Source: Astrothelium macrocarpum (taxonomy: Eukaryota > Ascomycota > Dothideomycetes > Trypetheliales > Trypetheliaceae). From it: 64,000 nucleotides of DNA. The notes under the pieces were generated by a model, which was given only the letters and a program-made list of their open reading frames with translations, was not told the origin of the DNA and ran no database searches. Where the stretch lies: NCBI GenBank assembly GCA_021030915.1, contig JAGEMR010000113.1, forward strand, positions 31,955-95,954. Reading direction: 5' to 3'. Shown here piece by piece: positions 47,601 to 58,740 of the stretch (position 1 is the stretch's first letter; each line of letters begins with the position of its first letter). The translations under genes were made by a program, and so were the position numbers.

Positions 47601-48172
47601 CTAGAGCGATTCAGAGCGTCTGACCTTGTTCGCCTATCCGGAATAGCTCGTAGACATCCCAGGTAACGACACCACCTGATAGTCTACTCCAACACCATTT
47701 CATGATACTGCACAAAACCTGCGCTAGTCAGTCATGCAGAGGCAATGTTTTTGAGAATTGCGCACCATTGGTTCTGTTAGACGCATTTCTTGTCGCAATG
47801 CTTCCCCTCTGTATTGGAAGTTTCCATCAAAGAGCGATTTGAAAAAACTCCGTATGAATACTCTTGCAGAACTAGGGTCTGAATCGGGTCTGAACGGGAG
47901 GAGTAAGAACGGCATGTCGAGTGCTGAGAAGATGTTAGAATGGTAAAGCGGTAGCCATTGATTTAGAGCGTACCTCTTGACTTGGCTTCCTGAGTGCAGA
48001 CATGCAAAAGTTCTTGAACCTCTTGCGGTTCCACAGTCTTCATTGTCCATGCATCATCTCCCCAACGTGGTTTCGCAGGCGCAATGGGCCCTCCATTGGT
48101 GTGGTCGAGAGGTCTCTGTCCCTTTGCGGCATTGCCATCCTTGCTTTTGAAAACCTTTGAAAAGAACGGCAT
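44603..48172 (-). CDS. Msb1/Mug8-domain morphogenesis protein
   Basis: The start at 48172 gives MPFFSKVFKSKDG, typical of the family. Exons are 48172-47974, 47923-47766, 47718-47625, 47579-47351 and 47304 to about 44795, plus a last exon of about 44723-44603, for about 1100 aa. The N-terminal half is the conserved domain: EPQEVQELLHVCTQEAKSRG, MPFLLLPFRPDSDPSSARVF, IMKWCWSRLSGGVVTWDVYE, RYSFKTFLPLAVESEYRKE and KLSRMAGWWAFEF. The second half is disordered, then a C-terminal coiled coil (NKSLIAIESRVARIKARVAE). The intron before this coil has a T-rich 5' end, and its exact donor (GTGAGT or GTTTTT) is uncertain. In yeasts, Msb1-type proteins support Cdc42/Rho1 and Pkc1 signalling in polarised growth; here that role is inferred from the family. 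Confidence 0.85.
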
Positions 48173-49523
48173 GGTGAATGAGTCAAGGTTGGGTGTTGCG
48201 AAAAAATTCTTTGGTAGATATGGTCATTAGTCGGAGGCGAAACGCCCCGGGCGTTCAAAAGTAGATAAGGAGTGAATTGCAGTTGGTGAATATATGCTGG
48301 CAAGACATATGTCTGGATGTCAATGACTTTTGACGGATACGTTTGGGCTGCGTCAATGAAGAGGCGACGACGAAAGGTGGTGCTGCTCCAATAGGGGACG
48401 TGTAACAGGTGCGGCGCGTGTTGAATATGCGGTTGCCGAGGTCGGTGGATGAGTAAAGAGACTCGGAATGGATGAACAATTGCTGGATAAAACGCAGGGA
48501 CGGGCGAGTGGTTGACACTCGATGATTGCAGTGCAAATGAACCAAGGTAAGGAGAGACTGTGGTGGAGGAATAGCAGGCAAAGGGTGGTTCACAGGGTAC
48601 GTGGATACTGATGAAACGAGTTCGCGTCCGGCGAATGATTGCACTCGGCACGCCCAAAGACACATCACCGCGCAGCCAAGTGGATAAACCTTCCACCTCC
48701 CCAGCAATCCCCGGCCCTCGTCGCCCTGCTGGGGCCCTTGCCACACCAGCCTATGCTGCGTGCTGTCAGGGCAATTGTGCGGCGACACGCAGCCTTAGCA
48801 GCCAAAGCTAAGCCGCTTGAAGGAGGCCAATATCATGCCGAATGGGGGTACATGAGACTGGCCACGGGCGAACAAAAACTCTCCAATCCATCACGGCCAT
48901 ATGCCAAGATGCTCCAATTATCATCTAGTCTATGCATCATCCTGGGACGGCGAAACCGCAATCAAAGCCGAGACTTTCTTGTGTTTCTTGCATCAGTTTC
49001 AACTTTCGACCTCAATCTGTTATCGAGATGACCCTTTTTTCCAATTGCCATAGCGCTAAGAAATAGTTACCAAGATATCTTGGGGCTAATGAACGCGTCC
49101 GTACCGCCAACCTAATTTGGACCGCTCAAGCCTGATTTTGCGCCCCAGAGGCTTGTCAAGCGACGTGTCTGGGATTGTTTGGATGACAATCGTCGATCAT
49201 CTTGCCTCTTATTTATGAGAAGTGCATTTCTCCTTGAAATTTTTGCCATCACTACTAGATCTTCCATCTGGAAAAAAAAAAAGTCCAAGCCGCTTTCTTA
49301 TGCGCTGCACGTTCCATCTAGCACTTCTAAATCCAGATTGATGAACACTGAAAACACGTGATAGCGTGCCACGCTTGGAATTTAGTGACGTAGTCTATCA
49401 CGAAATGGCTTTTAACGCCCCTTTTGATCGCCCGCATTCCCATGTAAAATATTCCTTTCATTTGACTCTACAGCTCTGAATTCGCCTTCCTTTTTGTCAT
49501 TAAAAAGTACATAGTCCGTCAAA
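48173..49523. promoter_or_regulatory. Divergent region between Msb1-domain gene and DUF3140 gene
   Basis: 1.35 kb. Long overlapping ORFs on the minus strand (48040-48744, 48255-48788) are low in recognisable content and look like chance frames in the leader of the Msb1-domain gene. Confidence 0.4.
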
Positions 49524-49996
49524 ATGGTGAAAGATAATGATACAGTCATCACGTGAGCTTGAAGGAACAATTTGGGTTTCATGCTGGAAGAGGGCTAAAC
49601 TATATATTTAGTGAGTTCAATGAAATCGTCAACATGGATGCCAATGAGCTCGAAGAGTGGTTGAAGCAAGAAGAATCTGCTGGATCCGGGTGGAGCAAAG
49701 ATGATGGCTCAGGAGAGACAATTGGCCACGAAAGGTGTTTTCCTCAAATGACCTTTGTGTCTCTTTATGAGAAATACGCGGCTAAACATGACAGTGGCCG
49801 CAAAATCATAGCCATCCTTGAGAAGAATCCAAGCAAAGATCCAGAAAAGTATGATCAGGACGATATCGACCACATGCGGAAGGTTGTCGCATACTGCAAG
49901 CGTCATTTGGCGCAGGAACAATCAGCCAAGCAAAACCCGGACAGTAAATCAGCGAAGAGTTTAAAGAATTGGGGACACGATCCCCAGAAGTCATAG
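49524..49996 (+). CDS. DUF3140-family small protein
   Basis: Three exons (49524-49552, 49612-49734, 49795-49996) give 117 aa. The spliced protein reads through EFNEIVNMDANELEEWLKQE, GWSKDDGSGETIGHESGRKI and DIDHMRKVVAYCKRHLAQE, and ends in SLKNWGHDP. This is the domain found widely in fungi and bacteria, often as a DNA-binding-protein-like small protein of unknown role. Intron 1 has a CTAAAC branch site, and intron 2 runs GTGTTT...GACAG. Reading the unspliced frame gives a longer false N-terminus, so the first ATG with MVKDNDTVITR is preferred. Confidence 0.85.
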
Positions 49997-52613
49997 AGCG
50001 CTTAATACAGATAGAGGTAGCTGGGCTCTAATGTTAGTAAACAAGATGATTTTGGATAGATGAGATGACAAAAACCATTTCCTTATGACGAGATGGGAAT
50101 TCTTCCGACTTAGGCAATTTTAGCCAACTAGATCAAACCGAGGAATCGCCAGTAGACGAATTCTAATCACCATTGAATGGGTTTGGTCTTCTTCCTAGTC
50201 GATCTGTACTTCCTATGTCAATATCATGCCAACCCGTACTGTAAAAGAGTAATTGGTCGATATTGGCGCTTTCTATGGACCTTGCTTAAGTCGGCTCTTC
50301 GCTCGTCCTTCAATTCCACACCCTTGTATTGTGTGTGTTTGCATTGAAGAGAAAGGATCATGGGATAGGCCTTCATCGAATGTGACAAATGCGGGTGAAA
50401 GCCTTCGACAACTCACTAAGTATGCTAAACTCGGAGAGTCTATCGCGCCCTTGATATATGGAGCAATTCGCAGCAATGATGGGTCCAAATATGGAGGCGA
50501 AAATAAGATGGAGAATACCCCCCGATCATTTGGCGTGACTGTGATGGTCAGCTCTCGTTAGAACCATACTGTTTTTCGAGGAGAACGTTCTTCATGGAAG
50601 ATGTAGAAAGGAGGAGCCTGGGGTGGATTTGACATTGTCAACAAGCCATTACCGGTGAGGCTCGCCTAATACTTGACAAGTGTATGAGAGAAGAACCAAC
50701 AGCGACTTGAACATGATATGTGCGCTATCTCCTGGCAATATTATCCGGTCAGAGCATGATTGATGTTTCGTCATTGGGCGCTCGATTATATTACGCTGCT
50801 CAACTGTGGAGAGGAAAATCCAACTGAACAGAAAGAAGATCCGGTCAGTATCTTGAATAAGGTAGGCAGACGTACGTAATCGAACTTGATCTGAACTGGT
50901 GGCCTGAACTGAAGCTTTCCAATCGACAAAGTTATGGGGGCTAAATCGAGAAAGACTTGATCAAGCGAAGATCTGGTCAAATAAGTCACGGAGCAGTCGA
51001 TTTCTCTACAGCCTTAATTAAGCAGAAACGCGTAACCACGTGGTGTCTATTGTCGGCCTTTGATCCCGCTCGGGCGGACCGATTAGTCACCCTGGTCCCT
51101 GGGAAATGTAAAAATAGAACAAATATTCAGCCCTCAGAAACGCCATCTGCGCCTACACCTACCCCAACGCCTGCCGCACAACGTCGCGCAGGGTTCAGGA
51201 TTCCATGGGGACTCGCTTGCTGTATAGAGATCTCGTCAAAGCCAGAATCCTGGCGCTTAAATGACGATGCGCGTCCTCCCGGTTACCAGCTTTCAATCCG
51301 GCTACGGACCCAGGGAAGCTACGAAACACCAAGGTGCTAATCAGCATCGAGCTTCGCTTCAGTCGACAAGAGAAGTATGGTTTTGCTACACTGAGTTTTT
51401 GCCGCGCACGCCTGAGTCCAAAATACATTTCGAGATCTATTTTTTGATTTTCGTGCGTCAAGACAAGATCATGCATGCTGCGCAGAATAGCATGCTGGAT
51501 TCAGCGTATGATGCCATCAGACAGCTTTCCTCAAGTCATAGGTAGAAGTCTGGAGTTGACGAAGATGATGGGATTGTATCATATGCGTGCACAGTATTCG
51601 ATAATCTCTCAATTCATTACCATTCACCCCTGCTCCACCAAAACAGGAGCTCAACCACAGACGACCCCAAATTGGGTCGGATAACGGTGGACAGTAGAGG
51701 CGCTGTGTGGTGGGTCCCTCATCTCCATGGTTTCGGTAGAGCTAGTCAAGTGGCAGCAAGTCCGCCATCGAACACGATAGTCTGAGGCAAACCCTTGATG
51801 TTACTCCGGGGAGTAGCCGAGCAGAAGGAGGCAGATGGAGATGTGTAGCTTGTGATCGGAGAATTCACGAGGTCAAGTCTCATTCAAATGTCACCAAAAA
51901 TAGCAGATTTGGACGCAATGGCCCTTAAAACATTTGCCTGAATGGACGTCAGCTCCGGCCTAGGCGACGTGCGAGAGGAGGTTAAAGTTCCTAGTTGGGC
52001 ATTTCTTACACAATGCCAGCATCCTGATGAACGCGCTTCGTCCACAAATTGTCCCTCTTGTGGTATAGAGCCGGCATAGCCAAGTATTTTTCAGCATCAA
52101 AGCAGTAAGGTGGCCTCTCAACGGCTGACCGCTGGTACGGAGCAGATGACGGGGGCGTGCAGCAGGGAGGGCTAATTAGCGTGCAATCTTGAAGGCCCAC
52201 GGACGCTTTGGTGCTGCTTGATGGTGCTGCTTGGTGCTGCTTGGTGCTGCCATGGAATCGAGCGCACGGTGCACTCCTGTCCCGGCCAAAATCTGCTTCT
52301 ATTCTTAGCCAGACTTCCTCTTCTCTCCAGGTCAAGACTTTGTTGTGGGTGTTGCGACGAGCCGCATATCATTGAACGCTGTGAGCGGCCATTGTGTCTT
52401 TTTTCGCTCTCCGGAACACTTATTCTACCAATCCCCTCCTCGGCCGGACGCCTGAGTCGAGAATCGAGACTCCAACCACACGTCTCGCCCCCTGGTACAG
52501 CATACGACCCGCCTTTTGCACCACCATCCCCATCACCTCCTCGCTTCCTGAGCCTCCCACCATCTCCTCCTCCTCTTACTTGTATGCGCGCACATTCTTA
52601 GCATCAATCAAAA
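49997..52613. other. 2.6 kb intergenic region and leader of rlmA
   Basis: ORFs at 50253-50561, 50957-51340 and 51261-51545 have no motifs. The right part (52400-52613) is pyrimidine-rich, as expected for the leader of rlmA. One minisatellite at 52208-52250 is listed separately. Confidence 0.4.
52208..52250. repeat. Four-copy minisatellite TTGGTGCTGC
   Basis: The 10 bp unit TTGGTGCTGC occurs at 52208, in an expanded form TTGATGGTGCTGC, then twice more in perfect tandem. It lies about 360 bp upstream of the rlmA start. Confidence 0.8.
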
Positions 52614-54585
52614 ATGGGTCGAAGAAAAATTGAGATCAAGGCGATCAAGGACGACCGGAATAGATCAGTGTACGTGAATAGCCTGATACTATCGCGTCGC
52701 GAATCCGCCGAGCTCTACTAACATTGCACGCAGAACCTTTCTCAAGCGAAAGGGCGGTCTCTTCAAGAAGGCGCATGAATTGTCCGTCTTATGTTCCGTC
52801 GATGTCGCTGTCATCATCTTCGGCCATAACAAGAAATTATACGAGTTCTCGTCTGGCGATATCAATGAGACGTTGGGACGGTATCAATATGTGCGTCTGA
52901 TTCTATAACACGCCATATATGAGCATGCATCTAATTCTTGATAGTATGGCGGTCCTCATGAACATAAAGGTCCGGCAGACTTTACCGGAAAACGTGACGG
53001 CGATGACGACGATGATGATGATGAGAACGTGGGCTCGCAACATGGCGATTCCCATTCACCTCCAGAACAACCCCAGGTACCTTATGGCCTCACAACCCAT
53101 CCAAGCTACCAACACATGCGACAGCATACTGCGTCTGCTTCACCGCCAATGCCCAATGGCAGCATACCTTTCCATCAACGTCAAGGAACACCACAGCCAT
53201 TAGGTGGTTCAAGACCTGGGTCGAGAAATGCTTTTAGACGCACCAGTTCAAATCTGGTTCCTACACATCCCAATCAAGCAACACAACCCCAGCCCGGTCC
53301 GAATAGCTATGCTTATGTCCCGAACCCTCCAATCTATAGCGGCCCAGCTACAGCACCCATGCAGCAGATGAATCGGCCGATACAGCCACCAAATCAACCG
53401 CAACATCAATATACGCATCCCCAGCCACATCAAGGACATGTTTATCAAGCGTTTATGCAAGAGCAGCGCCGGCAATCAATGCCACCTGCTTTCCCTCCTC
53501 AACCGCAACAACATCCACAACCCCAGCCACAACAAGAACGCCCTCCTCAAATACATCAACCTTCCCCACCTCAGCCCGAACAAACTCACTTCCGCAGTCC
53601 ACCGCTACCTCAACAGCAGCAGCAACAACAGCAACCCAAACCACTCTCTCAAGCCGCCAAATCCCACAGCATCTTTACACCCATCGACGACAGCCGTTCC
53701 CTCCTCGCCCAACACTGGGGCAGTACCAGCGGCGCCGAAGCCCCCAAATCCGAAGCAATCTCCAAATCCGAATCCGGCGCACGCTCCCAATCCATCGACG
53801 TCGCCTCGGTGCAACGCAGCCAACTCAACGGCGACAACAGCACCAACCACCACGCCCACCCCCAACAACAGCAACAACGCCCACCCCAGCCCCCAGCCCC
53901 GCACCGCACCTCCTCCGCCTCCTCCACCATGCCCTCCTTCGGCCCGCCCTCGCGCACCAACTCCATGCCCGACGCCAAGCGACCCCGGCTCAAAGTGCAG
54001 ATCCCCTCGGAGCAGTCCGACGGCGGCGAAGGCACGGCGGACTCCTCGCCCAAGGAGAGCGCGGTCGCGGGCGCGCCCACCCCGGCCGCCAACAACAAGG
54101 GCGCGGCGCACGAGCAGGCGCAGAACCACGGCGGCGTCGTGCTGCCGCCGCCGTCGCCGTCCGCGAGCGCGCTGCTGAGCGCAGGCGCGCAGGGCCCGCC
54201 GAACCCGTTTGCGCGCCCGCCGCCGCCGGGCATGGGCGGGTATGGTGGTGGTGCGGGCGGTGGTGGCGGGAGTAATGGTGGTGGGGGTGGGGTGGGGAGC
54301 AATGGGAATGGGAATGGGAAGGAGATCGAGACGCCGATTTCCGCGCTGCCGAGCCGCTTTGTCGATGGCTTGTTGCCGAGCCCGAGCAGTTTCTATCCGC
54401 CGGAGTGGGGGTTCGGTAGGGGGGATAGCAGTAATATCTTGCCGAGCCCGCTGAACTTCCAGACGCCGGTGGCGGCGAATGGGCCGAGTTTTAGGGATGA
54501 TGGTGGGGAGGAGGGGAGGGTGGGGAAGAGGAAGGGGGAGGAGGGGGTGGATGAGAATGGAGGGGGGAAGAGGGTTAAGAGTTGA
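52614..54585 (+). CDS. rlmA: RlmA-type MADS-box transcription factor
   Basis: Exons 52614-52669, 52734-52890 and 52945-54585 encode 617 aa. The MADS box is MGRRKIEIKAIKDDRNRSV joined to TFLKRKGGLFKKAHELSVLC and SVDVAVIIFGHNKKLYEF. It is followed by the MEF2-type extension INETLGRYQYYGGPHEHKGP and an acidic run (eight Asp/Glu). The remainder is disordered and rich in Gln, Pro and His, with several polyglutamine runs and a glycine-rich stretch. In Aspergillus, RlmA is the nuclear target of the Mpk1 cell-wall-integrity kinase and induces cell-wall synthesis genes. The match over the MADS/MEF2 region is close to what I know of that protein. Introns are 64 and 54 nt. Confidence 0.93.
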
Positions 54586-55523
54586 TTATGATTATGTGTG
54601 TGTGATAACTTCTGATGTTATGGGAGGTTGTGTGTTTATTTGAGGTGGATGTGTGCTGAGCTTGTGGATCATCTTTCTTCGTAGGGTTTGGCGTTGGTGG
54701 CTAGGGGCAGTGTTGATGATAAGACGCAATGGCGTTGAAAATGTAGGAATTCTGTTCTCGCGAGACTTCTTGTTTTTATTGCGGAGATGGTGGATAGCTT
54801 GTTGATTCTAAATGGAGTGGGATACCCCAACACTCGTTTTCACTATGATTGCTCAAGTTTCGGTCAAAACCAGCAGGTATTCTCTCATCTTCTTTTGAGG
54901 GTTGCCTAAAAGCGAAAGAATTTGACATTACTTTTCTGCTTTGAACTTTCTGGTGACTGGTTTGTTCGTCACTATTAATATCTATAAAGTTAAAAAGGTT
55001 TTGAATAGATATTTCTATATAACGATACTGGGCGTATTCGATCTTAGGTTCGAATTCTATAGTCTTTTGGCTCAACAACCAGCCGTGCGAGCTCAGCTCA
55101 GCTGTTACAGTTACAGCCGCTAAGCTACGGCTTCACGGCTTCAGATATCCGTTCAAACCTCCTTCTTAATTGCTTCGGCTCGGTTCCTGACAATTTATCA
55201 ATTTAGATTGATACATTGATATACAGTTGAGTAGTTATGTGCTTACTATCTTTACATGTAACTTTCTTGTATTACCCCTTATCGGCACTATCTTCTTAAT
55301 TTACTGTTCAAATCCTGAGGCCTAACATAAGCTAGATTTGGGAGTCATTCTCTTATTTGTCTATCTCTTAACTGGCATGTTAACAATTGATAAGTTGGGC
55401 TTTAAGAGTTCCACATTAATTAGTGGTGTTGGAGTTTACGGCGCAGTCAAACACCCATAATCCTAATCTCTGCACCAACCAGTATACCAAAATACATACG
55501 TGGATGAACGTCAGATTTCCATT
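54586..55523. other. AT-elevated intergenic region
   Basis: 938 bp between rlmA and the racemase gene. Base composition shifts to AT-rich from about 54900, earlier than the main AT block. A small minus ORF at 54776-55078 has no motif. Confidence 0.4.
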
Positions 55524-56231
55524 ATGAAGACATTGGGCCTCCTCGGAGGCATGAGCTGGGAGTCAACCGTGACATACTATCAAGAAATTAATCGCCACGT
55601 TCGCGCTGTCAAAGGCGGTCTACACTCTTCCCCATGTATAGTCTACTCCTTTGACTTCGCCCACATTGAGGCACTTCAACACGCTGGCAAATGGGACAAA
55701 GCAGGAGACGTGTTGAACGAGGCGGCTGTTGCGCTCCAGCGCGCGGGTGCTGATGCCATCGTCTTGTGCACAAACACCATGCATTTTGTATCCCATAGCA
55801 TCGAGCGCGCTTCTGGCCTCCCCCTTCTGCACATTGCGGACCCAACGGCTGAGCGCATCGTCAAGGCTGGCTTTAAATCTGTCGGACTCTTGGGAACGAG
55901 GTTCACTATGGAAAAGGATTTCTACAAATCGCGCCTGCGCGACAAGTTTGGCTTGACGGTTGTGGTTCCGGATGAGGCGGGACGCAAAGCTGTTCATGAC
56001 ATTATCTACGTGGAGCTCTGTAACGGTATCATCAGAGAAGAGTCGCGCGAAGTCTATTATGCCATTATTGCGGCCTTGAAGACGGCTGGGGCCGAGTGCT
56101 TGATTTTGGGTTGCACGGAGATTGGGCTATTGGTGGCAGAGGGGGACAATCGGTGTGGATTGCCAGTTTTCGATACGACCAAGATTCATGCCGTCGCGGC
56201 GGCGGATTGGGCGATGGAAGAAAGTAGCTAG
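55524..56231 (+). CDS. Aspartate/glutamate racemase-family protein
   Basis: A single exon encodes 235 aa. The start MKTLGLLGGMSWESTVTYY is the classic beginning of bacterial aspartate-racemase-like enzymes; the codon at 55500 is GTG and adds eight unlikely residues. The catalytic cysteine pair is Cys-82 (VLCTNTMHFVS) and Cys-197 (LILGCTEIGLLV). Length matches the family (230-240 aa). The reaction would be cofactor-independent racemisation or epimerisation of a D/L amino acid, though many family members are hydantoin or maleate enzymes. The gene has no intron and a GC-normal coding frame between AT-rich flanks. This suits acquisition from bacteria, although the family is also scattered in fungi, so origin is open. 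Confidence 0.88.
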   Translation: MKTLGLLGGMSWESTVTYYQEINRHVRAVKGGLHSSPCIVYSFDFAHIEALQHAGKWDKAGDVLNEAAVALQRAGADAIVLCTNTMHFVSHSIERASGLPLLHIADPTAERIVKAGFKSVGLLGTRFTMEKDFYKSRLRDKFGLTVVVPDEAGRKAVHDIIYVELCNGIIREESREVYYAIIAALKTAGAECLILGCTEIGLLVAEGDNRCGLPVFDTTKIHAVAAADWAMEESS

Positions 56232-56829
56232 AGAAATGCGGCGATGGGATGAGCAAGGGCAACAAGACGACGGTAAGATCGAATCAGAGAAAAGTGTGAT
56301 TTGGGACGAAATAGCATGATTGATTCCCGCGGCAAGGTGGTGTTTAGTAATCAGGGGCCAGCTATGGACTATAAGATAGTGGGCTTGAGACCTGCAGAGT
56401 GACAAACGTTGGATATGGCAAGGCCTACGTCTTCACATTGTTCCTGTTGTCCCGTGCCAACGTAAGAAAATGCTTCATTCCGGACAAAGAACCAGCTGTA
56501 CAGCCGTTTGGGCTTTCTAGGCAATTCTTCGTGCTGGGGAGCGGACCTCGAGGCGAGATTACTAATTTTTCCCCTGACTTTTGTATCCGTCTACTTGTCG
56601 ATGACAAAAGTCTTGCAGTACCTATCACTGTGATCAAAGCAAAAAGTTCTGAGGAAAATCCTCCACTCGAGCATTTCTCGTAAAAAGTATTTCGCGAGTA
56701 GCCTCTTCTTCGTCTTAAAGACAACCATTGTGGCTTATAATCTTGTTCGCAGTCCACATATATCAAAGGACGGTAACGTGGACACAATGAGTCAATGGAG
56801 TTGCTTCGTGTGAATGTCGAGAGGCGGAA
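56232..56829. other. Intergenic region without a supported gene
   Basis: About 600 bp. ORFs at 56399-56683 (plus) and 56425-56913 (minus) overlap each other and have no recognised motif. Confidence 0.4.
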
Positions 56830-57840
56830 CTCATTCATCGAAAGCTCGAGGCTGGAATGGAAGATCGATCCTAGTAACAAGAAGAGCGACGATGATGAAG
56901 ACGAGAAACTCAACCGCTTGGTTCGGAGTCTTCCTTGGAGTTGCCGATTCTACCGTCTTTGCAACCTTATCGGCACTTATATAGAGTGAGCCCGCTAGGT
57001 TGAGTCTCTTGTCTTGGCTAACCACGCTATACTTCATTTCCAATGCTGCCGTTCAGCCAATATTTGGTCGATTAACAGATATCTTTGGTCAAGGCTCTGA
57101 CTCAATCTACTGTAACGTCATCTTTGCAGTTGGCAGCCTTCTGTGTGGACTGGCCACGAACTAGTATGTTATGTTATTTAGACACTTCGTGGCAGGCATT
57201 GGTGGTGGTGGCGGCTTAGTGAGTATACCCACGTTTCTGGATTCAGACCTCATTCCTATCCGCGGACGTGGATTGATCGGAGGAATCGCAAAATTTTGGT
57301 ATGAAACCGGAGCTATGACGGTTGCCGTACTCAACAGTCTCATGCACGACTACTTCCACTTTAGTTGGAGGCTGGCCTTTCTGATATAGACTACCTGGTC
57401 AAGGTACCTCCGAAGCAGTCAGACAAATCATACCTGAAGCGAATCGACTTTGGTGGATTAGTCTTAACTCGTCATTCATGGCGCTCTTAGTGCTCGGAAT
57501 GAGTGGGTTTGAACGAATATCCAGAGCCGTGGAGCCGTAGTTTGAGCAGCTGAGGTCAATAAGGTCTACAAGTGGTCCTGGCTTATCTTATCAGATTTAG
57601 GGTGGTGCCTCCACCCGCCGCCGCTCTTGACAAACCTCATTGCACATTCTTCCTGCCGGCGTGCTGGCTACCCATCTCTTCGGCCGTGGTTATTCAATGG
57701 TCATTGCAAACGGTCTTTACTAGACTTCACGATGCTCCAGTAAGTAGAGTGCGTATTGCAAATCGAATCCCAGTGTCCTGCGACTCTCAAACTGCCCTGT
57801 CCTCGACTGCTTCGAGCTGATACGATGTTTCTTTGATATA
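56830..57840 (+). pseudogene. Decayed DHA2-type MFS multidrug transporter
   Basis: Fragments in shifting frames match the order of the 14-helix drug-transporter family. They are: a polar N-terminus (DDDEDEKLNRLV), GVFLGVADSTVFATLSALI then a stop, SWLTTLYFISNAAVQPIFGR, LTDIFGQ, NVIFAVGSLLCGLATN then a stop, and RHFVAGIGGGGGLVSIPTF. RGRGLIGGIAKF and FHFSWRLAFLI then a stop follow, and after a frame change KRIDFGGLVL and SSFMALLVLGMSG. Stops and frameshifts interrupt it repeatedly and no start survives, so it cannot encode a working transporter. The final third is weaker. It lies between the racemase gene and the AT-rich block. Confidence 0.72.
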
Positions 57841-58139
57841 CGCAAAACGAGTGAAGAGTCCGGCAAGCTGTGTCAAGTGTCCTGTAGATGCGTTCTTTGA
57901 TAGTGCGGTTCCACCGCTAACAATGCCAGCAGTGTAGCAAGGTGCTACTCATCCTTGTAAATAAGAAATATCCGCAGTCGTGTTCTCTTTGCTTCGCTAG
58001 CATTTTCCTCACGTCAAATTTAAATTCGATTGGCCTGTTCCTGCTGGAAAAGGTTTGAAACGGTTCAAAAGCATGAACGCGGTTGTATGTGAACGAGGAG
58101 TCAATTCTGGCCTGCGCAGGGGTCGGAAGGATCATTAAG
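57841..58139. other. Transition to AT-rich block
   Basis: Unassigned sequence of ordinary composition; the sharp fall in GC begins just after 58140. Confidence 0.4.
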
Positions 58140-58649
58140 GTATGGCATCATTATGCAGGATTCTGGATTATTTGGATAGTATAGGATAGCATAATAATCC
58201 TGGATTATCCAAAGATATATCCGATAATTCCGATTTTTATTTAATTGTCAAAATTTAGTTTTAATATTAAAAAATTCTTTTATTTGATTTGTGTATAAAA
58301 TATTTTATTTATAATGGATTTTAATTCCGAAATTTTTTTTATTATTTTTTTTGAAATTTTTGATATATAAAAATCTGAAAAAAAGATTTCAGATTTTTAT
58401 CAATATATTCATGATTTATATGAAAATGAATTAATTAAATAAAATAAATGATTATTTTTTTATTATAATTAAAAAAATTATTTATATATATTAAATATTA
58501 ATATAAATTTTCGGCGTTATATTATGATATATAATATTATTAATAAAATTCGTATTTTTTATACGAAAAAAATTTTATATATTCAATTTATATAATTATA
58601 TAAAAAGATCATAAATGATATATATAAAATGGATAAATTTGAGATTTTG

Positions 58650-58740
58650 ATATTGTTATGGCACCATGGCAACACGGGTGTACGGCGACCAATCGGTACG
58701 GCCGCTACGTATAACTCACCCGGAAACCTACGAATTCATC
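58650..58740. repeat. GC-normal island, possible solo transposon end
   Basis: A run of about 90 bp of ordinary composition starts GGCACCATGGCAACACGGG and contains GTACGGC twice within 25 bp. The flanks are almost pure AT. This resembles the preserved terminal repeats of the two complete elements, though its partner is not found in the window. Confidence 0.35.

Noticed and set aside
48040..48788. Two long minus-strand ORFs upstream of the Msb1-domain gene
   Set aside because: They overlap the first exon of that gene in other frames and each other, and have no recognisable content.
53248..54302. Several ORFs opposite or out of frame with rlmA
   Set aside because: They are shadows of the repetitive Gln/Pro-rich coding sequence.
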